Part shown: positions 1 to 5,806 of the stretch, piece by piece
How the letters are laid out: every line of letters begins with the position of its first letter
Position numbering within the stretch: position 1 is the first letter of the stretch
Source: an uncultured Bacillota bacterium
GTDB taxonomy: Bacteria > Bacillota_A > Clostridia > Peptostreptococcales > Anaerovoracaceae
Length of the DNA stretch: 10,673 bases
Direction: 5' to 3'
Assembly: GCA_946628525.1 (NCBI GenBank)
Contig: CAMOWO010000018.1
Coordinates: 1-10,673, forward strand
Notes under the pieces: generated by a model
Databases searched by the model: none
Seen by the model: the letters and a program-made list of their open reading frames with translations, nothing else
Told to the model about the DNA's origin: nothing
Position numbers and translations under genes: made by a program

Positions 1-429
1 CTGATAATCCTCCCGCAGCTGTTTTCTGGCCTCTTCCTCCTCCCGGACTGCCAGTTCTTCATTCTCACGAGGTTCGATCTGCGTCACCGGTGACGGCAGG
101 ATCGCGATGGTCTTGCCACCTGCTCCCATGCATCCCAGATGTCCTCCCGTATCGCATCCGGTCGCCAGACCGCTTACGACCACCTCTCCCGAAAGAGCCA
201 GAGCGTTGCCGATACCGATGGCCACATCCATGCCCTTCATGGACACCTTTCTGGCACCGATGACCGCAGAATGCTTCTCGGCATTCAGAAGCGAAACGTC
301 ACCTTTTGCATAAAGCACCTGCGGGGGATCCTCCAGCTGCCTGAATTTCTCGGGATACGCCTCGTCATCTATGGTGATGGTGACGACGCCGCAAGCTTCG
401 TGGATCGTGTTCATTTCGTCTGTCAGCAT
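1..429 (-). CDS. DprA/Smf-like DNA-processing protein, C-terminal part outside window
   Basis: The 143 codons visible read as the start of a DprA/Smf-type Rossmann-fold protein. In this family DprA binds single-stranded DNA and loads RecA during natural transformation, though many stand-alone homologues have no proven role. Matching landmarks are AYPEKFRQLEDPPQVLYAKG (residues 24-43), VIGARKVSMKG (56-66), VVVSGLATGCDTGGHLG (83-99) and GGKTIAILPSPV (104-115). Against the usual SGLARGID...AH motif, the arginine is threonine here. There are only about 25 residues ahead of the YP motif, so the N-terminal helical (SAM/HhH-like) domain of full-length DprA is missing. The start is supported by AGGAGGGG three bases upstream of ATG, and a consensus promoter lies at 461-489. 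The gene runs off the left edge, so its length and any C-terminal winged helix cannot be judged. Fold assignment is firm; a role in competence is not. Confidence 0.8.
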   Translation of the reverse strand, partial: MLTDEMNTIHEACGVVTITIDDEAYPEKFRQLEDPPQVLYAKGDVSLLNAEKHSAVIGARKVSMKGMDVAIGIGNALALSGEVVVSGLATGCDTGGHLGCMGAGGKTIAILPSPVTQIEPRENEELAVREEEEARKQLREDYQ

Positions 430-460
430 GTTCCCCTCCTGAAGAAGTATTTTCCAGTTA

Positions 461-489
461 ATTATAGCCGAAAGTCCCGCTCATATCAA
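461..489 (-). promoter_or_regulatory. Sigma-A-type promoter for the DprA-like gene
   Basis: On the minus strand TTGATA (484-489) and TATAAT (461-466) are separated by exactly 17 bases. Transcription would start near 454 and give a leader of about 25 bases before the ATG at 429. It lies downstream of the terminator at 496-529, so the DprA-like gene appears to be transcribed separately from the 563-847 gene. Confidence 0.8.
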
Positions 490-495
490 GACGCG

Positions 496-529
496 CAAAA
501 GCCGGCCTCCTGCATGAGATCCGCCGGCT
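496..529 (-). terminator. Intrinsic terminator after the 94-aa gene
   Basis: Arms 500-506 and 523-529 form AGCCGGC/GCCGGCT on the minus strand with a 16-base loop, followed by TTTT (497-500, sharing one base with the stem). It lies 34 bases past the stop of the 563-847 gene and just before the next promoter. Confidence 0.7.
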
Positions 530-562
530 CCGGTGACTGTTCTCGCTGCTGTTTTTGCCCTG

Positions 563-847
563 TTATGCGTCGGCAGCCGCTTCCGCGAACACCTCTGCCG
601 CCCGCTCCCAGTTCGTGTGATCGATCACGAGATTCTCCCTCGTCTCGCTCCTCTCGGCGCACTCTGAATCGCAGCCGTTGATGAGCACCACAAGGTCGAA
701 CTCCTCATCCTTTGAAAGATCGTAGGAAAACTTGAAATTCCATGTATCTTTGAACTTCCCGGACAGCTCATTGAACACGCCTCTTCTGTCAAACTTGCAA
801 AAGCATCCGCCGCATGTCCTTACCGCCGCATTCTTCTTATCTGCCAT
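563..847 (-). CDS. Small cysteine-containing protein of unknown function (94 aa)
   Basis: I do not recognise the family. The protein carries an N-terminal cysteine cluster CGGCFCKFDRR (residues 13-23: C..CxC) and a second cysteine pair in LVVLINGCDSECAE (53-66). The hydrophobic strand DLVVLINGC followed by cysteines is reminiscent of small thioredoxin-like or metal-binding proteins with CGGC-type motifs. Metal or thiol chemistry is therefore plausible but unproven. No signal peptide or membrane segment is visible, so it is probably cytoplasmic; the C terminus is acidic and helical. A consensus promoter at 910-938 and a terminator at 496-529 bracket it as a single-gene unit. The ribosome site AGAGGAGAGG lies about ten bases from ATG. 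The neighbouring metal-ATPase operon is suggestive context, but the terminator at 953-988 separates the two. Confidence 0.7.
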   Translation of the reverse strand: MADKKNAAVRTCGGCFCKFDRRGVFNELSGKFKDTWNFKFSYDLSKDEEFDLVVLINGCDSECAERSETRENLVIDHTNWERAAEVFAEAAADA

Positions 848-909
848 AGATTCGAAACCTCTCCTCTGCCGGAAAAATTCTCCTTCTTTCCGACGTTCTC
901 AACACAACG

Positions 910-938
910 ATTATACTAAAAACTCACCCCTATATCAA
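910..938 (-). promoter_or_regulatory. Sigma-A-type promoter for the 94-aa gene
   Basis: TTGATA (933-938) and TATAAT (910-915) on the minus strand are separated by 17 bases. The predicted start is near 903, leaving a 56-base leader. That leader can form a short CGGAAA/TTTCCG hairpin ahead of the ribosome site. Confidence 0.85.
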
Positions 939-952
939 CGATAGGAATATGC

Positions 953-988
953 AAAACGGCCGGCGCCTCCTCTAAGGATGTGCCGGCC
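953..988 (-). terminator. Intrinsic terminator of the metal-ATPase operon
   Basis: GGCCGGC/GCCGGCC arms at 958-964 and 982-988 enclose a 17-base loop that can pair internally (CCT/AGG). They are followed on the minus strand by G then TTTT (953-956). It sits 17 bases past the stop of the 26-aa ORF, which supports that ORF as the last gene of the operon. Confidence 0.75.
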
Positions 989-1005
989 TGCGACGTCTAC
1001 GGATG

Positions 1006-1086
1006 TTATGTGCGTTTATATCCTGTGACCATCGTCATGATGAAACAGAATACCGTCGCCCATGCGAAAAATTTATGATTTTTCAT
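1006..1086 (-). CDS. 26-residue single-pass membrane peptide, last gene of metal-ATPase operon
   Basis: This is a tiny ORF reading MKNHKFFAWATVFCFIMTMV followed by TGYKRT: a basic N terminus, one hydrophobic segment (about residues 6-20) and a basic tail. From memory the pattern MKxHxxxA...CxxMxxxTGYK resembles one half of the small two-segment membrane proteins classed as DUF6219, which occur near HMA-type ATPases. Treat that link as tentative. Evidence for translation is good: GGAGG lies six bases before ATG, the first 14 bases overlap the ATPase stop region (translational coupling), and an intrinsic terminator follows directly. It may be an accessory subunit or stabiliser of the ATPase; that role is inference. 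Confidence 0.7.
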   Translation of the reverse strand: MKNHKFFAWATVFCFIMTMVTGYKRT

Positions 1087-3166
1087 TGCTGTCCTCCAGT
1101 AATTCTCTCATATTGTTCACGCTGATCGCGAGAGTGGATGCATTATGCAAAAGAGCCGAAGTCTGCGGCTGGATGATGCCCATGATCCCCAGAGCGATGA
1201 GCATGGAGTTGAAAGAAATGATCACCTTGTAATCCTTGCTGATCCTCTCTGCGAGGGCGTCCGCGATTTGCTTGAGGGTCACGACGGCGCCAAGATCATC
1301 GGCCTCTATGGTGATGTCCGCGATCTCCTTTGCGATAGCGGCTCCGCTGTTGACGGCGATACCTGCATCGGCCTCCGACAGCGCCGGTGAATCGTTGACA
1401 CCGTCTCCGATCATTACCACCTTATGGCCCGCCGCCTTCTCCGCTTTGACGAAGTTCGCCTTGTCCTCCGGGAGCACCTCTGCCAGGAAAAGATCGATGC
1501 CCGCCTGCTCGGCGATGTGCGCGGCCGTCTTCTCGCTGTCTCCCGTCATCATGACGATATTGACAAAGCCGGACTGCCGAAGCTGCTCGACCACCTCGCG
1601 TGCGTTCTCTCTGATCGGGTCCTTGATGAAAAGCACCGCCGAAAGGATGCCGTCGATGGCAAGATAAAGCGGGGAATGCTCCATCGGCAGGTCCTCGAAG
1701 GCGTACATGTCTTCCTTTCGAACCACGGCCTTCTCGTCATCAAAAATAAAGTGATAGCTTCCGATGGATGCCCGTTTGCCGTCGATTGTGCTGGTGATCC
1801 CGTGGGCCACCACGTATTCCACCGTGGTATGGCGCTCTTCGTGGTCCAGCCCCCGTTCCTTCGCTGCCTCCACCACCGCATTGGCGATGGAGTGCGGATA
1901 ATGCTCCTCAAGGCAGGCCGCCAGCCGGAGCATCTCGCTGCTGTCGTTTCCTGCAAACGGCACCACATCTGCCAGCGTCGGCTGGGCATGGGTGAGAGTC
2001 CCGGTCTTATCGAACACGATGGTGTCCGCTTCCGCTATAGCCTCCAGGAATTTGCCGCCTTTGACGGATATGTTGTATCTGCTGGCCTCCTTCATGGCTG
2101 ACATGACGGCCAGCGGCATGGTGAGTTTCAGCGCGCAGGAGAAGTCCACCATCAGGAATGCCATGGCTGTCTTCACGTTTCTGGTGAGAAGATAAGAGAC
2201 CACCGTTCCCGCCAGACTGTACGGCACCAGTTTGTCCGCCAGATTCGATGCACGACGTTCCGTCTCCGATTTGAGTTTCTCGGATTCCTCGATCATCTTC
2301 ACGATCCTGTCATATCGTCCGGAACCCGACGCTTTATCGACTTTGAATCTGCAATGGCCCTCCTCTACGACAGTGCCGCCGTAGACGTAACTTCCCGGTG
2401 TCTTTCTCACCGGCATGGACTCTCCTGTCATGGCGGCCTGATTCACCATGGCTTCGCCTTCGGTGACCTTGCCATCCAGTGGGATCATGTTGCCCATCCG
2501 AACGATGACCGTGTCCCCTGCTCTGACCTCGAAGGCCGGCACCAGTTTCTCGCCATCCTCCGTATCCAGCCAGACCTTGTCGACGTTCAGCGCCATCATC
2601 CCGGCCAGATCATCCACGGACTTCTTTCGGACCCACTCCTCCAGAAGTTCGCCGACGCCGAGAAGGAACATGACAGAAGCCGCCGTCTCGTGATCGTTCC
2701 TTATGATGGATGCGGTGATAGCGGTCGCATCCAGAACGGACACGTTCAGTTCTCCCAGCCTGAGAGAAGACAGGCCCATCTTCACGTACTTGAGGGCGCG
2801 CAGGATGGTCATGGCTACCCTGGCATTGTGGGGCAGAAACAGCCTGTAGGCGTATCGTCTTGCTGCCATTCCCACGAGTTTATTCTGATATCTGCGGCTC
2901 ATCTGCCTGCCGGTATGCTCCGGTACGAGAAGCGCTGCCGCCTCATCGTCAAAAGAGAACCGGGCCAAAGCGTCCACCAGCGTCTGCCTATCGCATCTGT
3001 ACTCTACAGAAACATCACAGGTGCGGTCGTAGACCTTCACCTTGGAGACGCCCTCGAGGGTCCGGAGATAGTATTCCAGCATATCGGCCTGATCGAGCGT
3101 CATCACCGGCATATCCGCGTGGACCCTCATCCTTCTGCTGGATCCTGATTTTATAATGCATTTCAT
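1073..3166 (-). CDS. Heavy-metal P1B-type ATPase with atypical SCALK motif
   Basis: A 697-residue P-type cation pump that uses ATP to move a transition metal across the cytoplasmic membrane. In order: a degenerate N-terminal HMA-like domain (about 14-75) lacking CxxC; membrane helices around 140-175; actuator TGES (247-250); the metal-site helix with DFSCALKLTMPL (341-352) in place of the CPC/CPH/SPC motif; phosphorylation site DKTGT (386-390); nucleotide-domain HYPHSIA (422-428); TGDSEKTA (541-548); hinge GDGVNDSPAL (587-596); and a C-terminal helix with HNASTLAISVNNM (674-686). The reading frame opens with a TTG at 3193, but the ATG at 3166 has GGAGG eight bases upstream and is the better start. 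It lies 23 bases after the DUF6110 stop and overlaps the 26-aa gene downstream. The transported metal cannot be read from the known motif classes. An Mn, Fe or Zn exporter is possible. Confidence 0.93.
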   Translation of the reverse strand: MKCIIKSGSSRRMRVHADMPVMTLDQADMLEYYLRTLEGVSKVKVYDRTCDVSVEYRCDRQTLVDALARFSFDDEAAALLVPEHTGRQMSRRYQNKLVGMAARRYAYRLFLPHNARVAMTILRALKYVKMGLSSLRLGELNVSVLDATAITASIIRNDHETAASVMFLLGVGELLEEWVRKKSVDDLAGMMALNVDKVWLDTEDGEKLVPAFEVRAGDTVIVRMGNMIPLDGKVTEGEAMVNQAAMTGESMPVRKTPGSYVYGGTVVEEGHCRFKVDKASGSGRYDRIVKMIEESEKLKSETERRASNLADKLVPYSLAGTVVSYLLTRNVKTAMAFLMVDFSCALKLTMPLAVMSAMKEASRYNISVKGGKFLEAIAEADTIVFDKTGTLTHAQPTLADVVPFAGNDSSEMLRLAACLEEHYPHSIANAVVEAAKERGLDHEERHTTVEYVVAHGITSTIDGKRASIGSYHFIFDDEKAVVRKEDMYAFEDLPMEHSPLYLAIDGILSAVLFIKDPIRENAREVVEQLRQSGFVNIVMMTGDSEKTAAHIAEQAGIDLFLAEVLPEDKANFVKAEKAAGHKVVMIGDGVNDSPALSEADAGIAVNSGAAIAKEIADITIEADDLGAVVTLKQIADALAERISKDYKVIISFNSMLIALGIMGIIQPQTSALLHNASTLAISVNNMRELLEDSNEKS

Positions 3167-3189
3167 ATGATCTGCCTCCGGTACCGGGA

Positions 3190-3495
3190 TCAATCCTCGG
3201 CAGCAGGCTCTGCATCATCGATCACGGTGGCTGCCGCAGCCTTTGCTGCGGTCCTCTGCTCATTGATATCCAAAGCATCCGCGTAGATATCTTCGCAGTT
3301 CTCTCTGATGGTCGTTGCCGTCGTCATCACTTCTTCTTTTCCTCTGAGAACTGCAGCTGTAGCCTTCGTGTAGACCTTCTTCGCGTCTTCGCTTGAGAAG
3401 ATGCTTACGCCGGCAGTTCCCGCCAGGATGCCTCCCAGAAACAGCCCGATTCCTTTTTTGTTGTCAGTGACAAGCTCACATAATTCTTTGATCAT
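3190..3495 (-). CDS. DUF6110 family protein, first gene of metal-ATPase operon
   Basis: A 101-residue protein whose sequence matches my recollection of DUF6110, a Bacillota family of unknown function repeatedly found beside HMA-type ATPases. A short hydrophobic, glycine-rich segment, GIGLFLGGILAGTAGVSIF (16-34), looks membrane-associated. It is followed by SSEDAKKVYTKATAAVLRGK (35-54) and a charged helical region with an INEQR motif (about 78-82). The C terminus is acidic (DDAEPAAED). The start is supported by AAAGGAGG six bases before ATG. It precedes the ATPase by 23 bases in the same transcript, so an accessory, chaperone-like or regulatory role in metal transport is a reasonable inference. 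No biochemical function is established. Confidence 0.78.
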   Translation of the reverse strand: MIKELCELVTDNKKGIGLFLGGILAGTAGVSIFSSEDAKKVYTKATAAVLRGKEEVMTTATTIRENCEDIYADALDINEQRTAAKAAAATVIDDAEPAAED

Positions 3496-3538
3496 CGTCT
3501 TCCTCCTTTGTTGTGTGATCTATGCTTTACTCAATAAT

Positions 3539-3560
3539 GTTAGCAGTGACTAACCACTGC
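3539..3560 (-). promoter_or_regulatory. Interleaved inverted repeats in metal-operon leader (candidate operator or RNA switch)
   Basis: GTTAG-N6-CTAAC (3539-3554) overlaps GCAGTG-N6-CACTGC (3543-3560). As DNA, the TTAG...CTAA half-sites loosely resemble DtxR/IdeR-type metal-regulator boxes. As RNA the two hairpins are mutually exclusive. The element lies inside the leader, about 45-65 bases before the DUF6110 ATG and downstream of the predicted transcription start. Confidence 0.4.
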
Positions 3561-3565
3561 AGCTG

Positions 3566-3590
3566 GAAAAACCGCCGCGGAAGCGGCGGT
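3566..3590 (-). terminator. Intrinsic terminator in metal-operon leader
   Basis: A perfect 8-bp stem ACCGCCGC/GCGGCGGT (3571-3578 and 3583-3590) with a 4-base loop is followed on the minus strand by TTTTT (3567-3571, sharing one base with the stem). It could end read-through from the HD-domain gene. However, it begins only about 6-10 bases past the start site predicted from the promoter at 3603-3631, so it may act as an attenuator for the DUF6110-ATPase operon. Confidence 0.8.
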
Positions 3591-3602
3591 CCGTCAGTTA
3601 GT

Positions 3603-3631
3603 ATTGTATAACTGCATGTCTTCCTTGTCAA
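3603..3631 (-). promoter_or_regulatory. Consensus promoter driving the metal-ATPase operon
   Basis: TTGACA (3626-3631) and TACAAT (3603-3608) on the minus strand are separated by exactly 17 bases. Transcription would begin near 3596-3598. It is the only good promoter visible ahead of the DUF6110 gene, and it points straight into the terminator at 3566-3590. Confidence 0.8.
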
Positions 3632-3739
3632 TCTGCAGTAATATTTTTCTCCATATACACACAAGAAAGGATCCCTCCGGATGAACTTGTCCAGAATATG
3701 CACCTGCCCTCTGGGCAGTCGTTGTGGCTCTTATGATTT

Positions 3740-4360
3740 TCATACCTGATCGATCTCATCCAGAGACGCATCGCCTTCGATGTTCCCCATGTCTATGTTC
3801 TTCTGAAGCATCGGCTTAGACACCTTCTCCCAAAGGGTCCGCGAGCCTTTGACTGTCCGGGACTGTCTCTCGAGCGCCATCGAAAGCTTGATGCCCTTCT
3901 CTTTCCAGTCCTTACCGCCGGAAGCGTCGTTTAACATCACGGGTTGCACGTTATCGAGCGCCTTTGCAAATCGGGCTTCCGGGCTCTCCATGGCCTCGAA
4001 CTCATGAAAAAGCTCGATGTACTCCTGCGCCTGGTCTTCCGGAAGAAGTCCAAAGATGCGCCGGGCGGCCTTCTCTTCTTTCTCTTCCTGTCCTGCCAGG
4101 TTCTCCTTGTCGTAGGCGTAGACATCCCCCGCATCGATCTCAACGATATCGTGGATCAGGAGCATCTTGATGGTCTTCAGCACGTCCACCGGCTCATTGG
4201 AATACTCGCTGAGGATGGCGGCCATGAGGGCCATGTGCCACGCGTGCTCCGCATCGTTTTCTCTGCGCGAGCCGGAACACAGATACGTCTGCCGCGTGAT
4301 CTCCTTCTCCTTATCCACCTCCCGGCAGAATTCCATTTGCTGTCGTAATCTCTCGTCCAT
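3740..4360 (-). CDS. HD-domain phosphohydrolase, YfbR/HDDC2-like
   Basis: A 206-residue HD-superfamily hydrolase resembling YfbR-type 5'-deoxynucleotidases (E. coli YfbR is about 199 aa), which remove the phosphate from dNMPs using a divalent metal. Visible landmarks are RRENDAEHAWHMALMA (32-47, first metal histidine H39), LLIHDIVEIDAGD (67-79, HD pair at 70-71) and LDNVQPVM (135-142, D136 as likely fourth metal ligand). The YfbR-like RxENxAEH spacing favours a nucleotidase over a cyclic-nucleotide phosphodiesterase or the (p)ppGpp hydrolase branch, but the substrate is inferred. It starts 13 bases after the nitroreductase stop with GGAGAG four bases before ATG, so it should be co-transcribed with that gene. 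It is cytoplasmic, with no membrane segments. Confidence 0.85.
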   Translation of the reverse strand: MDERLRQQMEFCREVDKEKEITRQTYLCSGSRRENDAEHAWHMALMAAILSEYSNEPVDVLKTIKMLLIHDIVEIDAGDVYAYDKENLAGQEEKEEKAARRIFGLLPEDQAQEYIELFHEFEAMESPEARFAKALDNVQPVMLNDASGGKDWKEKGIKLSMALERQSRTVKGSRTLWEKVSKPMLQKNIDMGNIEGDASLDEIDQV

Positions 4361-4373
4361 TCTTCTCTCCGAC

Positions 4374-4898
4374 CTATACGAATCTTACGTAGTCTTCTTT
4401 TCTCGGCGCGGCTTCCTTCTTTCCTTTCGGCTTGCCGTATCCCAAAATGACATTTCCCATCCCCTGATAGTTGTCAGGAATGCCCCATGCCTTCTTATAT
4501 GCCTGGCCCTGCTCTGTCTCAAAAGCCTCGTCGGCTCTCCAGATGTAGCAGGAGTCGACGCCAACGGCGTTGGCTGCGTTGAGCAGGTTGCCGATCACCA
4601 GGTTGGCATCTGCTGCGCCCAGCAGGCTGTCCTTCTTGCCGAACACGACGATGAGCGTCGGTGCTCCATAAAAAGGCGTGCCGTACGGGTTGCCCATGAC
4701 GGCGCCGTTCATCTTCTCCAGATCCCTTATCGTCTCTTTATCCTGAACCACGACCATGACAGGTGACTGCAGGCCCCTTGCCGTCGGCGCGTATTTGCCC
4801 GCCTCCAAAATGGCGTCCAGCTCTTCCTTCTTGATCTGTTCTTCTTCATATGCTCTGCATGCTCTTCTCGTGAGCAGATTCTGTAAAGCTTCGTTCAT
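4374..4898 (-). CDS. Nitroreductase-family FMN oxidoreductase
   Basis: A 174-residue flavoprotein of the nitroreductase family, which use FMN and NAD(P)H to reduce nitro, quinone or flavin substrates. The physiological substrate is rarely known. The N-terminal RRACRAY (11-17) corresponds to the FMN-phosphate-binding RRSxRxF motif. APTARGLQSP (37-46) and the helix ADANLVIGNLLNAANAVGVD (96-115) with SCYIWR are typical. The C-terminal LGYGKPKGKKEAAPRKEDYV (152-171) supplies the late FMN contact. The size fits the short, dimeric subclass. The start is secured by GGAGG seven bases upstream. The ribosome site forms one arm of a 10-bp inverted repeat (4903-4955) that encloses an extended -10 promoter, so expression may differ between read-through and internal initiation. 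The HD hydrolase follows after 13 bases. Confidence 0.9.
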   Translation of the reverse strand: MNEALQNLLTRRACRAYEEEQIKKEELDAILEAGKYAPTARGLQSPVMVVVQDKETIRDLEKMNGAVMGNPYGTPFYGAPTLIVVFGKKDSLLGAADANLVIGNLLNAANAVGVDSCYIWRADEAFETEQGQAYKKAWGIPDNYQGMGNVILGYGKPKGKKEAAPRKEDYVRFV

Positions 4899-4902
4899 AA
4901 TA

Positions 4903-4955
4903 ATACCTCCGTTCTACGTTTGTCTGATATATTCTATCACGTTTCACGGAGGTAT
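4903..4955 (-). promoter_or_regulatory. Inverted repeat that could mask the nitroreductase ribosome site
   Basis: ATACCTCCGT (minus strand, 4955-4946) is perfectly complementary to ACGGAGGTAT (4912-4903), which contains the Shine-Dalgarno of the nitroreductase gene. The 33-base loop holds a smaller TGATA/TATCA hairpin. In mRNA reading through from the ADP-ribosylglycohydrolase gene, the ribosome site would be paired. Confidence 0.6.
4931..4939 (-). promoter_or_regulatory. Possible extended -10 promoter for nitroreductase and HD genes
   Basis: TGATAGAAT on the minus strand is an extended -10 element (TG-N-TAGAAT, one mismatch to TATAAT). No good -35 hexamer lies 16-18 bases upstream (the nearest is TTGTTC at 19). 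Transcripts from here would start near 4924, after the left arm of the masking hairpin. Confidence 0.4.
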
Positions 4956-4966
4956 GAACAACTATT

Positions 4967-5770
4967 CTATTTCGTTTTCATGTATCGGGCTCTGAAAGCA
5001 TCTATCACTTCTTGCATGTCCTCAGGTATGATTTCTTTCGCCCGGATGCTATACTTCGACGGTATCCCGAAGCAGGCCTCGGCGATGGATCCGGCGATGG
5101 CCGCCTGAGTATCCGCATCCCCGCCCAAAGAGATGGCGTTTCTCACCGCATCTGCGTAATCATCTGCCTCAAGGAATGCCACGATGGCTTCCGGCACCGA
5201 CCCCTGACAAGTGACGTCGAAATGGTATCCCGGGCGGATCTCATCACAGGTGAAGTCCAGGTCATAGCCGAACTCCTTCTCGATATATTCCCTGATTTCT
5301 TCCTTCGACGCACCGTTTCTTGCCATGAAGATGGCCGCCGCTACGGACTCCGCGCCCTTGATCCCTTCCGGGTGAGCGTGGGTCGGCATAGCACTGAGCC
5401 GTGCCAGCGTTCTCGCCTCCTCCAAAGTATCCGCGGCCCATGCTACCGGCGATACTCTCATGGCGGAGCCGTTGCCGAAGCTGTCGTATCTTCCCGGATT
5501 CTCTGTCTTGAGCCACTCCTTGAACCGTCTGCCGTATCCGGCATTCAGATACTTGTTGCCCCATTTATGATAACTTCTCGCAAAGTCATTTATCAATGTC
5601 TCTTCATCTCTGTTACCGATCCCCTCCAGCAAGACTTCTGCCGCAGCGACGGTCATGACAGAGTCATCCGTCACCCTGCAGCCACTGCCAATAAACCCGA
5701 AGTCTTTGCTCTTGTGCGGGTGCCACTCGAACCGGCTCCCCGCGATATCTCCTATGATCGCTCCGTACAT
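4967..5770 (-). CDS. ADP-ribosylglycohydrolase (DraG/ARH family)
   Basis: A 267-residue all-helical hydrolase that cleaves the N- or O-glycosidic bond of ADP-ribosylated protein, nucleic acid or small molecule through a bimetal centre. All signature segments are present in order: GDIAGSRFE (7-15), TDDSVMT (34-40, metal ligands D35/D36), GNGSAMRVSPV (99-109), HAHPEG (131-136) and SLGGDADTQAAIAGSIAEA (214-232, ligands D218/D220/T221). The usual GGDxDT is kept, so it should be active. AAAGGAGGTG five bases before ATG secures the start. It lies 36 bases downstream of the vWA gene and two genes from a macro-domain protein, another ADP-ribose-binding fold. Joint action on ADP-ribose marks is therefore likely, but no ADP-ribosyltransferase is visible in the window. 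Confidence 0.93.
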   Translation of the reverse strand: MYGAIIGDIAGSRFEWHPHKSKDFGFIGSGCRVTDDSVMTVAAAEVLLEGIGNRDEETLINDFARSYHKWGNKYLNAGYGRRFKEWLKTENPGRYDSFGNGSAMRVSPVAWAADTLEEARTLARLSAMPTHAHPEGIKGAESVAAAIFMARNGASKEEIREYIEKEFGYDLDFTCDEIRPGYHFDVTCQGSVPEAIVAFLEADDYADAVRNAISLGGDADTQAAIAGSIAEACFGIPSKYSIRAKEIIPEDMQEVIDAFRARYMKTK

Positions 5771-5806
5771 ACGCGCACCTCCTTTTGCATGAATCTTTGC
5801 GGCTGC

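Noticed and set aside
3527..3664. 45-codon minus-strand ORF starting TTG with an upstream GGAGG and two cysteine motifs (YYC, KTC)
   Set aside because: It spans a consensus promoter, an intrinsic terminator and the interleaved inverted repeats, uses a rare start, and its second half has no protein-like pattern. The regulatory reading explains the bases better, though the first 20 residues are mildly protein-like.
3704..3718. Terminator for the HD-domain gene (CTGCCC/GGGCAG hairpin)
   Set aside because: The stem is only 6 bp with a 3-base loop and no U-tract follows on either strand.
4947..4995. 13-codon plus-strand ORF with CGGAGG just before ATG
   Set aside because: The ribosome-like sequence is the complement of the CCTCC arm that pairs with the nitroreductase Shine-Dalgarno. 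The peptide is tiny and overlaps the ARH stop.
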